Source: Agrobacterium vitis (GTDB taxonomy: Bacteria; Pseudomonadota; Alphaproteobacteria; Rhizobiales; Rhizobiaceae). From it: a DNA stretch of 64,000 bases. The notes under the pieces were generated by a model. That model was not told where the DNA came from, did no database searches, and saw only the letters and a program-made list of their open reading frames with translations. Positions 38,707 through 48,130 of the stretch are shown here, piece by piece. Position 1 is the stretch's first letter. Each line of letters starts with the position of its first letter. The stretch spans positions 124,001 to 188,000 of the forward strand of contig NZ_CP146241.1 in the NCBI RefSeq assembly GCF_037039395.1. The letters are read 5' to 3'. Both the position numbers and the translations under genes were made by a program.

Positions 38707-39079
38707 TGAGAAAATATGCAGTAGAGCATCGTGTTGCATCCGATTTTCTGCACGGTGCTCTACATGAGCTCGGAGGAATGCATCGTTTTTTCATGGATGA
38801 TTTCCTTCAATTTGCGCCCAGCGGCCGGTGATTTTGGCCATAACCATTTAGTAATCGACGTCCCTCTGCATCACGTCGGGATGGTCCTGCATTCAAAGAG
38901 CCTGGCCAAGCTGCCACCAGACCGTGCCGGATGGGCACGCGCCAGGATTAACTGGGCATTATCACCCGTTAACACACCTGGATAAACTAAAAAATAAACG
39001 TAAAGCACGCGTCAGGTTGCATATTTACAATCCCAGACTCTTGGCTTTACATCGGTTTAACATCACCGAGCTGGGAGCC
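38707..39079. other. Intergenic, no recognisable gene
   Basis: An 84-codon plus-strand frame (38731-38985) shows no motif I recognise and no good start signal. Decayed 3' sequence of the dioxygenase could lie here but I cannot demonstrate it. The 60 bases before the next gene are AT-rich and probably carried its promoter. Confidence 0.35.
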
Positions 39080-40280
39080 ATGATGAAAACTGTTCTTTTT
39101 TGTTTAGCAATTTTTCTTTTGCCTGTTTCAGCTGCTCTTGCCGACTGTTCCGCCCCCATCGACAACAGTTTCGCAGCAGCAGCCAAAGCCAAGTTCGACT
39201 GCTCCAGCAGCCTGCCCCTGAAAGGTCACGAGACGGATCGCAAGTTCCAGATCCACTACGATTTTCCAAAGACCTTGCCCGATACCAGCAAGTTGCCCTG
39301 GTTGACGATTGATCCCTTCAAGAATCCCGCTGACTACATGCAGGCCGTCTTGAATTACGTTACCAAAGTGAACGCCCGACCCGATATCGATTGGCGCATT
39401 CAGGACAACATGCTCGAAGAATGGTGCGATGCACCATGGTTCTTCATGCTGAGGGAACCCCTGCACGGTATGACGACCGAACGATGGTCTCGCCCCAAGG
39501 AGTTGCACGCTCTGCAAACGGATTAGGAGCGAAATTTCGCTGTGGGGATCTACAACGATGTGGCCTGTTACGGTTTTGGCCAGATCTGGGCCGATCCGGC
39601 CTTTCCCAAAACCCTTGATTTTGCATTCGCGGAGGGCGCCGTTGCGGCCAAAATGCTGTTCACCTCAGCGACGCCTTCCAGCGTTCCTTATCTTGCAGGG
39701 TCAAAGGAGTGGGAAGTTGCCGGAGAAAAGGACGGCGGCACCATGACGATGCGGCTTTTGCAATTTGATCTCTCGATCAAGGACAAGCGTTCGCCCAACG
39801 GCTGGTTCTTCGGGACTTTCGTCTACAATGCCATGCAGCCCGGCGATACACCTTATCAACGCCTGGTTCCGGTCGGTCTGATCTGGGGAAGCGATCCCGC
39901 GTTGAATGCAACAGCCTATCTCGAACAAGCGATGTCACTGACCGAAAGCTGGGTCAATCCTGCGGTCGCGACTATGTTTTATCCCCTCCCGAGGCAGAAT
40001 CTCGGCCTTTTCGGGCGCGCCAATGGCCCGGTCGACAACCCAATGTCCGCCTGCATTACATGTCATCAACGCGCTCTCGACTGGGGGACAGCGGTCTTGC
40101 CTGGCAGCCCTGAAGCGGTACAAGCGGCGGAACTGTTGCCAGATGCTCCCACTGATCCATACAACGACTCAGCCGTCGCCGCCTATTTCAGGAACATTGG
40201 GTCCAATTCACCCGTGCCGGATACGCAATCGCTTGATTATGTTTTACAGGTTTCAAAAGGGATTGCTGCATTCCGCAATT

Positions 40281-41590
40281 GGACACCTCTAAAAACCTCC
40301 CCATTTTCCGCGTTTCATGATTCAATCCGGCCAGTGTGATTTTCTGGGAGCGGATGATGCGTGGGCAACCGGGCTTTTGGGATTTGGATGATCGTTACGA
40401 ACGGCTGAGTGCCGTCGGCGATCCGCTGGAGAAGCTCAACAGCATCATTCCATGGGCGATATTTGAAAAACCTTTAGCGAAGGCGCTGAAGCGGTCCGAC
40501 GGATCGAAGGGTGGACGTCCACCATTTCCGTCGGTTCTGATGTTTAAAATCCTGGTGCTGCAAGCGCTTTATAATCTCTCCGACGACCAAGCAGAGTTTG
40601 TTATCCAGGACCGGCTGTCGTTTATGCGTTTCCTTGGCCTTTCCCTTTCGCAGAAGGTGCCGGATGCCAAGACGATCTGGCTGTTCCGAGAGAGTTTGGT
40701 GCGTGCAGGTGCCATTGATAATCTGTTTGCCCGTTTCGACAAGCATCTCTCACGTTCCGGATATCTGGCCAAAGGCGGGCAGATCGTTGACGCCACGATC
40801 ATCCAGGCTCCCAAGCAACATAACAGCCAGGACGAGAAAGACGCGATCAAGGCCGGCGAAATCCCTGAGGACTGGAAGGATAAACCCGCCAGGCTGGCCC
40901 AGAAGGACCGCGACGCGCGATGGACAGTGAAGTATTCCAAGGCGAAACGGCCAACGGAGACGCCGACGTCGACGACGACTGGCCAGCACGATATTGCCAT
41001 TCCAATGTTTGGTTACAAAAACCATGCAGGCATCGACCGAGCCCATGGCTTTATCCGGGGATGGACGGTGACGAGTGCGAGCGCCCATGACGGAGCCCAG
41101 CTTCGAAACGTAGTGACCAAAGACAATACCGCGTCGACGGTCTGGGCCGATACGGCCTATCGCTCCAAGACCAACGAGGAATGGTTGCAGGACAATGGCC
41201 TAAAGTCCGACATCCATCAGAAGAAGCCAAAGGGCAAACCCATGCCGGAGGCGATGTCGCGCGCCAACGGCCGTCGTTCGAAGGTCCGCTCCGCCATCGA
41301 ACATGTCTTTGCGCGGCAGAAGGACAAGATGAAGCTCTTCGTGCGCACCATCGGAATCAGCCGAGCGAGGGTGAAGATCGGCATGGCCAATATCACCTAC
41401 AACATGCTTCGCTATGTCTGGCTGACTGGAAAACCACGGACCGCATAACGCGCAGCTGGCCGGAAGGCCGAAATGCATGCCGCAGATGCGGCAATCATCA
41501 CAAAAAATGGGCGATCATCCGCGCGAGTTCATCGCGGAAATACATCCACGGCACCATCTTGCCAACTGCGACCGGTAAATCGAGGTGTCC
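40281..41590 (+). mobile_element. IS5-family insertion sequence, copy 2 (1310 bp)
   Basis: Same ends (GGACACCTC ... GAGGTGTCC), same orientation and same length as copy 1, again with AATT on both sides. Here the target gene proves the duplication: one AATT plus the flanks gives an uninterrupted reading frame, none gives an immediate stop. Each copy has its own AATT pair, so they look like independent insertions rather than the arms of one composite transposon. Confidence 0.92.
40357..41448 (+). CDS. IS5-family DDE transposase (copy 2)
   Basis: The translated protein is identical to that of copy 1 (about 363 residues from the ATG preceded by GGGAG), with the same DDE residues. Complete identity indicates recent transposition or gene conversion. 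The direct orientation of the copies would allow recombination to delete the 5.8-kb interval between them. Confidence 0.88.
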   Translation: MRGQPGFWDLDDRYERLSAVGDPLEKLNSIIPWAIFEKPLAKALKRSDGSKGGRPPFPSVLMFKILVLQALYNLSDDQAEFVIQDRLSFMRFLGLSLSQKVPDAKTIWLFRESLVRAGAIDNLFARFDKHLSRSGYLAKGGQIVDATIIQAPKQHNSQDEKDAIKAGEIPEDWKDKPARLAQKDRDARWTVKYSKAKRPTETPTSTTTGQHDIAIPMFGYKNHAGIDRAHGFIRGWTVTSASAHDGAQLRNVVTKDNTASTVWADTAYRSKTNEEWLQDNGLKSDIHQKKPKGKPMPEAMSRANGRRSKVRSAIEHVFARQKDKMKLFVRTIGISRARVKIGMANITYNMLRYVWLTGKPRTA

Positions 41591-41799
41591 AATTGGGTGA
41601 AGACCGATTTCCCTGATCATGCCGCATCCACCTCGGATGTCCCGCCCTACCCCTTCAAACCCGGCAACACAATCACCGTGGCGCCTGTTGACGTTACTGC
41701 CCCCGGTACTGAAAAATTTGGAACCGATCCGACCGGCAAGCTTTTCCTTCGCTGACATAATCTTATAATCTAAATATATCCCGTCTTCAGGAGGTGCGC

Positions 41800-43388
41800 A
41801 TGTTGTCGTTAAACATCTTTGGCCGCTTTCTGATTGTCGACTCTCATGGGTGCGACCGCAGCCCGAGAGGATCGAAGGCACGCGGTATCTTGGCATTACT
41901 TGCCATGTCACAAGGCTATTCGCGCAACCGGACCTGGCTGCGGGACAAACTTTGGAGCGACCGGGATTCCAAGAGAGGATCGGATAGCCTTCGCCAGACG
42001 CTCGTCGACATACGACGGGCGTTTGGCCCCTATCACACCGTATTGCAAGCGGATCGGGAAAAGGTGACACTCGATCCCACCCGCTTTAAGATAAAATACC
42101 AGCTCATGCCCACCTCTGGTGACTGGAATAATGAGCAGGACGCATTTGCCGACCTCGACATTCGTGACACTGAGTTCGAAGACTGGATCCGGAACTTACG
42201 AGCGTCTCTTGCGCACAAGGCGCGGATCAGTCCGCCCCATGTCCTACGCAGTCATACCTCCCCCAAGCCCGCAATTTTTTCCAGTTCCTATCCGATAACC
42301 AGCTTGCGAGTGAATTGACATCAAGTCGGCTGATGACGCTGACCACGGCGGCGCTCCGCGATTTAGACGATTTTGAAATCTTCCCCCGTCACGCTGCCAT
42401 CGGCGGCACGCTCCCTCCCCTGCCTGTCAAGGGCCTCACTGTCGCAGTGCGGACTGTAACTTTAGGTCGAGACAGCCATGTGGCTATTGCCATCAGCCAT
42501 GCAGGGACTGGACAGCTCTATTGGTCGCGAACCACTCAAATATCGGCATCACACACAGAGTTGCTGCATCACGAATCCGGGATTCTTGTCCAAGCCATTC
42601 TTTCGACGTTGCGCGAGCGGAAGGATCAGCTTGGAATCTCCCATTCGGGAGCCATGCTCGCCAATCATGCGCGGGCCTTGATCTTCCGATTTGATCGGCA
42701 AAGTTTAAGAGATGCAGACGTAAATCTGCGCTATGCTTATGATCGCGATCCGCGCCCGCAATATCTGGCATGGCGGGCATTCCTGCGCAACATGGCTCAG
42801 TTCCAGCATTGCAGCACCGCATTCCTGGACGACAAGATAACGTCAGCGGAACTGGTGCAGGAAGCGCTGCGCGCGAACGCTGGTAGCGCCAGCATCCTGG
42901 GCATCGGGGCCCATCTCGAATATCTTGGAGGCGGTTCAAGCCGTGGTTCGTTGCGGCTTGCTGAACGCGCTGTCAGCCTCGATCCGCTGAACGCAGTCAA
43001 CTTGGCGATTTTATCCAATACGGAACTGGTTCTCGACAAGCTGAGGGATAGCCGAGGATCGGCTTTAAGCGCACTTGCATTAACAGGCGGAGGCGAGCAC
43101 AGGGCTTTTGTCGAATTCTTTTGCTGTATGTCCGCCGCCGCGTTGGGCGAATATGCAACAGCCATAGGCCACGCAGAAGCAGCGCTTATTCTGCGTCCTG
43201 CATTTCGAGCGCCTCTAAGGTATTTGGTCGCGCTGTATAAACAAATGAACATGATCAAACAAATGGAACGTGCCGTCTCCCGATTGCAGCAGTTCGAGCC
43301 TGACTTCGTGCCGAGCCGCTTTCTCGACAACGATTATCCGGTCACCACCATGCGAAGGCTTCGGCTGATCGAAGCCATTGCCGGCTAG
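41800..43388 (+). pseudogene. SARP/BTAD-like transcriptional regulator, frameshifted in a T-run
   Basis: The first frame (about 160 codons) holds an OmpR-like winged helix of the SARP type (LSLNIFGRFLIVD, RNRTWLRDKLWSDRD...SDSLRQTLVDIRRAF) and ends DTEFEDWIRNLRASLAHKA. The second frame, open from upstream of 42243 to 43388, encodes a helical TPR-like C-terminus (LVQEALRANAGSASILGIGAHLEYLGGG, AERAVSLDPLNAVNLAIL). The two frames join perfectly (PKPAIFFQFLSDNQLASELTSSR) if the TTTTTT at 42275-42280 had one more T. AGGAGG lies 5 bases before the ATG at 41800. It is either a one-base-deletion pseudogene, a sequencing error, or a slippage site. Regulatory target unknown. Confidence 0.75.
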
Positions 43389-43538
43389 TCATCGCAGCCC
43401 TCGCCGCAGCAGGGGTAGCGTTGTCGCCTGTGCGGCGGTTGGCGGCAAGGATTGACGTCCGCCTTTTCAATCCGATTTAAGGAATTATGCAGTCGGGTTA
43501 TCTCGACAGGACTCTGACCCCTGTAGGGTGATCCATTG

Positions 43539-44207
43539 CTACGTCGCGTCAGCGCGATCTTCCAGCGTAGTGCCAGGAGGTCTTTCCGACCCGGTCAGGG
43601 TCGGCGTGATCAGTTTGATCGTCAACACAATCTGTCGCTCAATCGCAATTTGATCATCCGTACCTGTCAATCGCCAATAACTCCAATTGGCATTGACGAG
43701 GGTGTAAAGACTAATGCCGAGATCAAAAAGCTGTTCCTGCGGCCATGTTGAGCCAAGACGACGCAACAGCCGTGCATAGTTCGACGCAATCAGCCTTGCA
43801 TGCTGTTGGGCAATGGGAAACAGGGTCTCATAATAATAAGCGGCATCAACAATGGTGCGGTCCAGCCCGATGGAGAGTTGATAAACCCATGTCTCGCGGA
43901 TCAGCGTTGCCAATTGCGCCTGCCAGCCATCAGCCTGGACTTTCTCCGATCCAGCTTCCAGAAAAGTCCGCACCTGGGCCAGCTTTTCCTCGTAAATTTC
44001 GGCAATAATGGCTTCCTTGTTGGGGAAATAGTCATAAATCGAGCCGACCTTGATACCAGAATACGCGGCAACGGCATTGGTGGTCACGGCACGCACACCT
44101 TGTTCACGCATCACGGCGTGGGTCGATTCCATGATCGCCGTCTTCATTTTTTGCGATCTTGCCTGAACCGGTCTCCGTTTGGTGCCGGAATTCGTTACCA
44201 TACCCAT
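43539..44207 (-). CDS. TetR family transcriptional regulator
   Basis: A 222-residue protein with the N-terminal TetR helix-turn-helix (IMESTHAVMREQGVRAVTTNAVAAYSGIKVGSIYDYFPNKEAIIAEIY) and a helical ligand-binding C-terminus. An in-frame ATG two codons in is an equally good start. It is divergent from the oligopeptide ABC operon; repeated CGGATA-type dyads in the spacer are candidate operators. The likely role is repression of that operon, with an unknown inducer. Confidence 0.85.
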   Translation of the reverse strand: MGMVTNSGTKRRPVQARSQKMKTAIMESTHAVMREQGVRAVTTNAVAAYSGIKVGSIYDYFPNKEAIIAEIYEEKLAQVRTFLEAGSEKVQADGWQAQLATLIRETWVYQLSIGLDRTIVDAAYYYETLFPIAQQHARLIASNYARLLRRLGSTWPQEQLFDLGISLYTLVNANWSYWRLTGTDDQIAIERQIVLTIKLITPTLTGSERPPGTTLEDRADAT

Positions 44208-44546
44208 GCCGCTGCCCCCATCATCAATCGCCTGCCATCAATAGATCGGATAAATATCCGTCTTGCGCAAAGGAAAAAACCGGATAATCATTCGGATTAC
44301 ATGAACGGCCTCTCTCTGTCGTGAATGGAAAGACATTCAGGAGAAATACATGCGGCGATAGTACAACTTACGCTGAACCTCGCTTTCATACATGGTGCAA
44401 AAATATCCCGCAACCCAATCGTTCAAATACATGAAGGATTCGCGCTGAACGCAATATAACATGATTGAAAACTAGCGTGTAAATGGCAAATGCATAAAAT
44501 TCGCTTTTGCCTTTCCTTCGCCGAAAATCAAAAAAGGGGAATAAAA
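44208..44546. promoter_or_regulatory. TetR/opp divergent control region with two CGGATA dyads
   Basis: CGGATA-AA-TATCCG (44247-44260) is a perfect dyad. CCGGATAATCATTCGGAT (about 44280-44297) is an imperfect related one about 33 bases away. Both lie close to the TetR start codon, where autoregulation is usual. The remaining AT-rich sequence towards the opp operon shows no other feature. Confidence 0.45.
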
Positions 44547-46160
44547 TTGAGAAAAATTCTTTTACTGACAACTTGTCTTGCCTTTTCATTCACTGGTCTT
44601 TCCTATGCTGAAAACGGCACGAAGAATGGCGAAAAACTGGCACAAAGCCAGACTTATACATATCGTGAACTGGATTCTTTCAAAACGCTGGACCCGCAGC
44701 TGAATGCAGACACCAGTGGCTCCGCAGTTATTAGAAACCTGTTCGAAACGTTGATGAATGAGGATACGCAGGGCAATCTGGTGCCCGGCGCGGCAGCAAG
44801 CTATGACGTCTCCAGCGATAAAATGCTCTATACATTTCATCTGCGTCCCGAAGCGAAATGGTCCGATGGTACGCCCGTGACCGCAGGTGATTTTGTTTAC
44901 GCCTGGCAACGGCTTGCAGATCCAAAGACTGCTTCTGAATATGCATCCTACCTCGAAATGATGCAGGTGGAAAACACAACCGAAATCATTGCCGGCAAGA
45001 AACCGCCGCAAGATCTGGGCGTAAAAGCCTTGGATGACCATACATTTCAGGTCAAACTCATCGCACCGATTCCTTATTTCGTGAAGATGACCGTGAATGC
45101 TTCGACGGCTCCGGTCAAGAAATCGGTCATCGACAAGCTCGGTGATGATTGGACCAAGCCCGGCAATCTGGTGGGCAACGGTGCCTATGTGCTGGCTGAG
45201 CATGTTCCCGGCGAAAAACTGGTGATGAAGCGCAATCCGAACTATTGGAACAATGCCAACACCATTCTGGACACGGTCACGGCTCTGATTATCAATGATG
45301 GAAATCAGGCTATGACCCGCTATCTTGCTGGCGAACTTGATGAAGTCGGTATTCCGACTGGTCAGTATCCGCGCATGAAAAAGGAATATCCGGATCAAGC
45401 CAAATCCACACCAAATTCCTGCACCTATACTTATCTTTTCAACGTCTCCGACAAGGGTCCGGCAGCACTGAAGGATGTCCGCGTGCGGCAAGCTCTGTCC
45501 TACGCCATCAACCGCGATGTGATTGTTGATAACATTTTGCAGGGGGACCAGAAACCGGCTTACAATTGGGTTCACTGGGCAACCGCGGGCTTCAAGATGC
45601 CGGAAATTCCGGCAGCACACATGACGCAAAAGGAACGTGACGACAAAGCCGTCGCACTTCTGAAAGAAGCAGGCTACAGTCCGGAACATCCGCTCAATCT
45701 GACCCTGAGCTACAACACCGATGAAGGCCACAAGAAGATTGCCATTGCCGTTTCACAGTTCTGGAAAAAGGTTGGTGTCAACCTCACCCTGACCAATATG
45801 GAATGGAAGGTTCTGACCGATAAAATGAATCATCAGGACTTTGAAGTTGGCCGCTATGCCTGGTGCGGTGACTATAACGAAGCGTCCACCTATCTGGATA
45901 TGTTCACATCGAACTCCGGCAACAACTATGGCAAATATTCCAACCCAGCCTATGACAAGCTAATGCAAGAGAGCAAAACCGCCGCCGATCCACAGCCTCT
46001 CTATACCAAGGCAGAGGAAATTCTGGCGCAAGATGCTCCACACACGCCAATCTATCAATATACCAACGTGATGATGCTGAAACCGGATGTTCGGGGCTTT
46101 CCTGAAAAAAGCGTAATGGGCAACTGGTACGCCAAGGACATGTACCGCGTAGCCAAATAA
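44547..46160 (+). CDS. oppA: Oligopeptide ABC transporter substrate-binding protein
   Basis: About 537 residues, family-5 solute-binding protein. A signal peptide (RKILLLTTCLAFSFTGLSYA) precedes ELDSFKTLDPQLNADTSGSAVIRNLFETLM, FHLRPEAKWSDGTPVTAGDFVYAWQRLADP and YAWCGDYNEASTYLDMF, the OppA/MppA pattern. It should bind di- to oligopeptides in the periplasm. The start is set at TTG 44547, preceded by AGGGGA; an ATG 19 codons upstream gives a longer, less hydrophobic leader without a ribosome-binding site. First gene of a five-gene operon. Confidence 0.87.
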   Translation: MRKILLLTTCLAFSFTGLSYAENGTKNGEKLAQSQTYTYRELDSFKTLDPQLNADTSGSAVIRNLFETLMNEDTQGNLVPGAAASYDVSSDKMLYTFHLRPEAKWSDGTPVTAGDFVYAWQRLADPKTASEYASYLEMMQVENTTEIIAGKKPPQDLGVKALDDHTFQVKLIAPIPYFVKMTVNASTAPVKKSVIDKLGDDWTKPGNLVGNGAYVLAEHVPGEKLVMKRNPNYWNNANTILDTVTALIINDGNQAMTRYLAGELDEVGIPTGQYPRMKKEYPDQAKSTPNSCTYTYLFNVSDKGPAALKDVRVRQALSYAINRDVIVDNILQGDQKPAYNWVHWATAGFKMPEIPAAHMTQKERDDKAVALLKEAGYSPEHPLNLTLSYNTDEGHKKIAIAVSQFWKKVGVNLTLTNMEWKVLTDKMNHQDFEVGRYAWCGDYNEASTYLDMFTSNSGNNYGKYSNPAYDKLMQESKTAADPQPLYTKAEEILAQDAPHTPIYQYTNVMMLKPDVRGFPEKSVMGNWYAKDMYRVAK

Positions 46161-46178
46161 TGCTCGTTTTTTGTCGTC

Positions 46179-46224
46179 GCATCGGGTGTTTCCGAAAACC
46201 GGTATCCACTTTTCGGTCCGATGC
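46179..46224. repeat. Rhizobiales-type palindromic intergenic repeat inside the opp operon
   Basis: Outer arms GCATCGG / CCGATGC and inner arms CCGAAAA / TTTTCGG enclose CCGGTATCCAC. This arrangement matches the widespread palindromic repeat of Rhizobium, Agrobacterium and Brucella genomes (recognised from memory). It lies between oppA and oppB and may modulate readthrough. Confidence 0.65.
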
Positions 46225-46230
46225 TATAGC

Positions 46231-46253
46231 GGGCAGCACAACCCGTGCTGCCC
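46231..46253 (+). terminator. Second hairpin between oppA and oppB
   Basis: Perfect 9-bp arms GGGCAGCAC / GTGCTGCCC around AACCC, followed by CTCTTA. It may be an attenuator that keeps permease expression below that of the binding protein. Confidence 0.5.
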
Positions 46254-46274
46254 CTCTTACCGGGGCGATCCAGA

Positions 46275-47198
46275 ATGTTTGTTTACGTGTTAAGGCGTCT
46301 GGCTGTTGCCATACCGACGCTGCTGATTTTGATTATTGCGTCCTTCCTGCTGATGAAGGCGGCACCCGGCGGGCCATTCACAACAGAGAAGGCGCTAGCG
46401 CCGGAAATTCTGGCCAATCTCAACGCCAAGTATGGTCTTGATGCGCCGCTGTGGCGGCAGCTTGTCACTTATGTCTGGGGTGTTATTGCCCATTTCGATT
46501 TCGGGCCGTCCTTTATTTATAAGGATCGCACGGTCAATGAGATCATCGCGCAAGGCTTTCCCGTTACCCTAACCTATGGCTGCATCTCCTTTGTGGTGGC
46601 TGTATTGATTGGCGGCGCGCTGGGCATCTGTGCGGCGGTCTGGCACAATAGCTGGCTGGATTATCTGGCCGTGGGCGTGGCCATTGGTACCCATGTGCTG
46701 CCAAGCTTTGTGCTGGCCCCCATTCTGGTGCTGGTCTTCACCCTTTGGCTTGGCTGGTTGCCGGGCGGCGGTTGGGAGGGTGGGCAATGGCCCTATCTGA
46801 TCATGCCAGTGATTTCACTCTCCGTGTTGTTCATTGCCTCCATCTCACGGCTCACTCGCTCGTCCATGCTGGAAGTGCTGACTGCCAATCATATCCGGAC
46901 CGCACGCGCCAAGGGCTTGCCAGCGCGGGTGGTGATTTTTCGCCACGCGCTTATTCCGGCTCTGTTGCCAGTGATTTCCTATCTCGGGCCTGCCTTTGTC
47001 AGCATGATCACCGGATCGGTGGTGGTGGACATGTATTTTTCCACCGGCGGCATTGGCAAGTTTTTCGTCGATGCGGCGCTGAACCGTGACTATGCCGTGA
47101 TGATGGGCATTACCATTCTCATCGGTGGCCTGACAATTCTGTTCAACCTTGTGGTCGATCTTCTCTATGCGTGGATTGATCCGAAAATCCGGTACTGA
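46275..47198 (+). CDS. oppB: Oligopeptide ABC transporter permease OppB
   Basis: About 307 residues from MFVYVLRRL, with six membrane segments and the OppB hallmarks: N-terminal RRLAVAIPTLLILIIASFLLMKAAPGGPF, the long first periplasmic loop, and the cytoplasmic EAA-type segment HIRTARAKGLPARVVIFRHALIPALLPV. The start at 46275 gives the canonical N-terminus; ten further upstream codons are open but fall in the hairpin region. It is four bases from oppC. Confidence 0.87.
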   Translation: MFVYVLRRLAVAIPTLLILIIASFLLMKAAPGGPFTTEKALAPEILANLNAKYGLDAPLWRQLVTYVWGVIAHFDFGPSFIYKDRTVNEIIAQGFPVTLTYGCISFVVAVLIGGALGICAAVWHNSWLDYLAVGVAIGTHVLPSFVLAPILVLVFTLWLGWLPGGGWEGGQWPYLIMPVISLSVLFIASISRLTRSSMLEVLTANHIRTARAKGLPARVVIFRHALIPALLPVISYLGPAFVSMITGSVVVDMYFSTGGIGKFFVDAALNRDYAVMMGITILIGGLTILFNLVVDLLYAWIDPKIRY

Positions 47199-47202
47199 TG
47201 CG

Positions 47203-48129
47203 ATGATGGTTGATAGAGCGCAGCTGGAAAAGCTTGCGACACGATTGAGTGACGAAACAGTCAAAGGCCGCTCGCCCTGGGCCGATGCAAGACGACGCTT
47301 CATGCGCAACAAGGCCGCAATTGCGGGCCTGATCGGTCTCTGTCTTGTCGCCCTTTTCGCCGTTTTCGGCTCCTTCCTCGCCCATTGGTCGAATGATGAG
47401 CTGGATTTTTCGGTGATGGGACAGGTGGTGGATCTGGGTCGGCCATCGTTTGAAAACGGCCACTATTTTGGCACCGACGATCTTGGCCGCGATCTGTTTG
47501 CCCGCACGGTGCAGGCCACGCAGGTGTCCATGTCAGTGGCGCTAATCGGCAGCCTGATTGCCGTGGTGGTTGGCACGCTGTATGGTGCGATTTCCGGCTA
47601 CGCGGGCGGCATTGTCGATAGCATCATGATGCGCACTGTCGATATTCTGATGGCCATCCCCTACATGTTTGTGCTGATCCTGCTGCTGGTGATGTTTGGC
47701 CGCTCCACCACCATTTTGTTCGTGGGCATCGGGCTGATGTCGTGGCTGGATATGAGCCGCATTGTGCGCGGCCAAACCTTGAGCATCAAATCAAAGGAAT
47801 ATATCGAGGCCGCACAGGCCACGGGCGTATCGTCCATCAAGATCATTCTGCGGCACATTCTGCCCAATCTGATGGGTGTGGTCACGGTCTATGCCACCTT
47901 GCTGGTTCCGATCATGATCATGACAGAGAGCTTTATCAGCTTCCTTGGCCTTGGCATTCAAGAGCCGCTGACCAGTTGGGGTGCGATGATTTCCGAAGGG
48001 GCTGGCAGCATGACCCATGGCACTTTGTGGCAACTGGCGGCACCGCTGTTTTTCTTCGTCATCACGCTGTTTTCCTTCTATTTCGTTGGAGACGGTTTGC
48101 GCGACGCGCTGGACCCGAAGGATCGCTGA
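47203..48129 (+). CDS. oppC: Oligopeptide ABC transporter permease OppC
   Basis: About 308 residues. N-terminal RFMRNKAAIAGLIGLCLVALFAVFGSFLA and FGTDDLGRDLFARTVQATQVSMSVAL are typical of OppC/DppC. The ATPase-contact loop reads YIEAAQATGVSSIKIILRHILPNLMGV. The ATG at 47203 (or the one directly after it) gives a normal N-terminus. It ends one base before the oppD start codon, consistent with tight translational coupling. Confidence 0.87.
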   Translation: MMVDRAQLEKLATRLSDETVKGRSPWADARRRFMRNKAAIAGLIGLCLVALFAVFGSFLAHWSNDELDFSVMGQVVDLGRPSFENGHYFGTDDLGRDLFARTVQATQVSMSVALIGSLIAVVVGTLYGAISGYAGGIVDSIMMRTVDILMAIPYMFVLILLLVMFGRSTTILFVGIGLMSWLDMSRIVRGQTLSIKSKEYIEAAQATGVSSIKIILRHILPNLMGVVTVYATLLVPIMIMTESFISFLGLGIQEPLTSWGAMISEGAGSMTHGTLWQLAAPLFFFVITLFSFYFVGDGLRDALDPKDR

Positions 48130-48130
48130 T

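Larger units (their letters stand above)
39080..41755 (+). pseudogene. Periplasmic protein with one CxxCH haem motif, broken by an amber stop and an IS
   Basis: A signal peptide (MMKTVLFCLAIFLLPVSAALA) begins a long frame. It is interrupted by an in-frame TAG at 39524-39526 (LQTD*ERNFAVGIYND); the frame is the same on both sides. It continues to ACITCHQRAL, a single c-type haem attachment motif near 40050, and reaches FRNW, where the second IS5 copy is inserted. After the IS it resumes VKTDFPDHAAS and ends ...TGKLFLR at 41755. Removing the IS and one AATT restores FRNWVKTDF exactly. The original protein had about 450 residues. I do not recognise the family; a periplasmic cytochrome-like redox protein is likely. 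Confidence 0.75.

Noticed and set aside
38731..38985. Decayed 3' end of the dioxygenase gene
   Set aside because: A short stretch in one frame vaguely recalled the family's RDG motif, but the match is too weak and contains stops; not supportable by eye.
39524..39526. Programmed amber readthrough or pyrrolysine codon in the haem-motif gene
   Set aside because: No pyrrolysine system is expected in these bacteria, and the gene is also broken by an IS, so a plain nonsense mutation is simpler.
34488..41590. Composite transposon made of the two IS5 copies
   Set aside because: Each copy has its own AATT pair and each interrupted gene can be rejoined separately, which points to two independent insertions. 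The outer flanks of the pair show no additional shared duplication.
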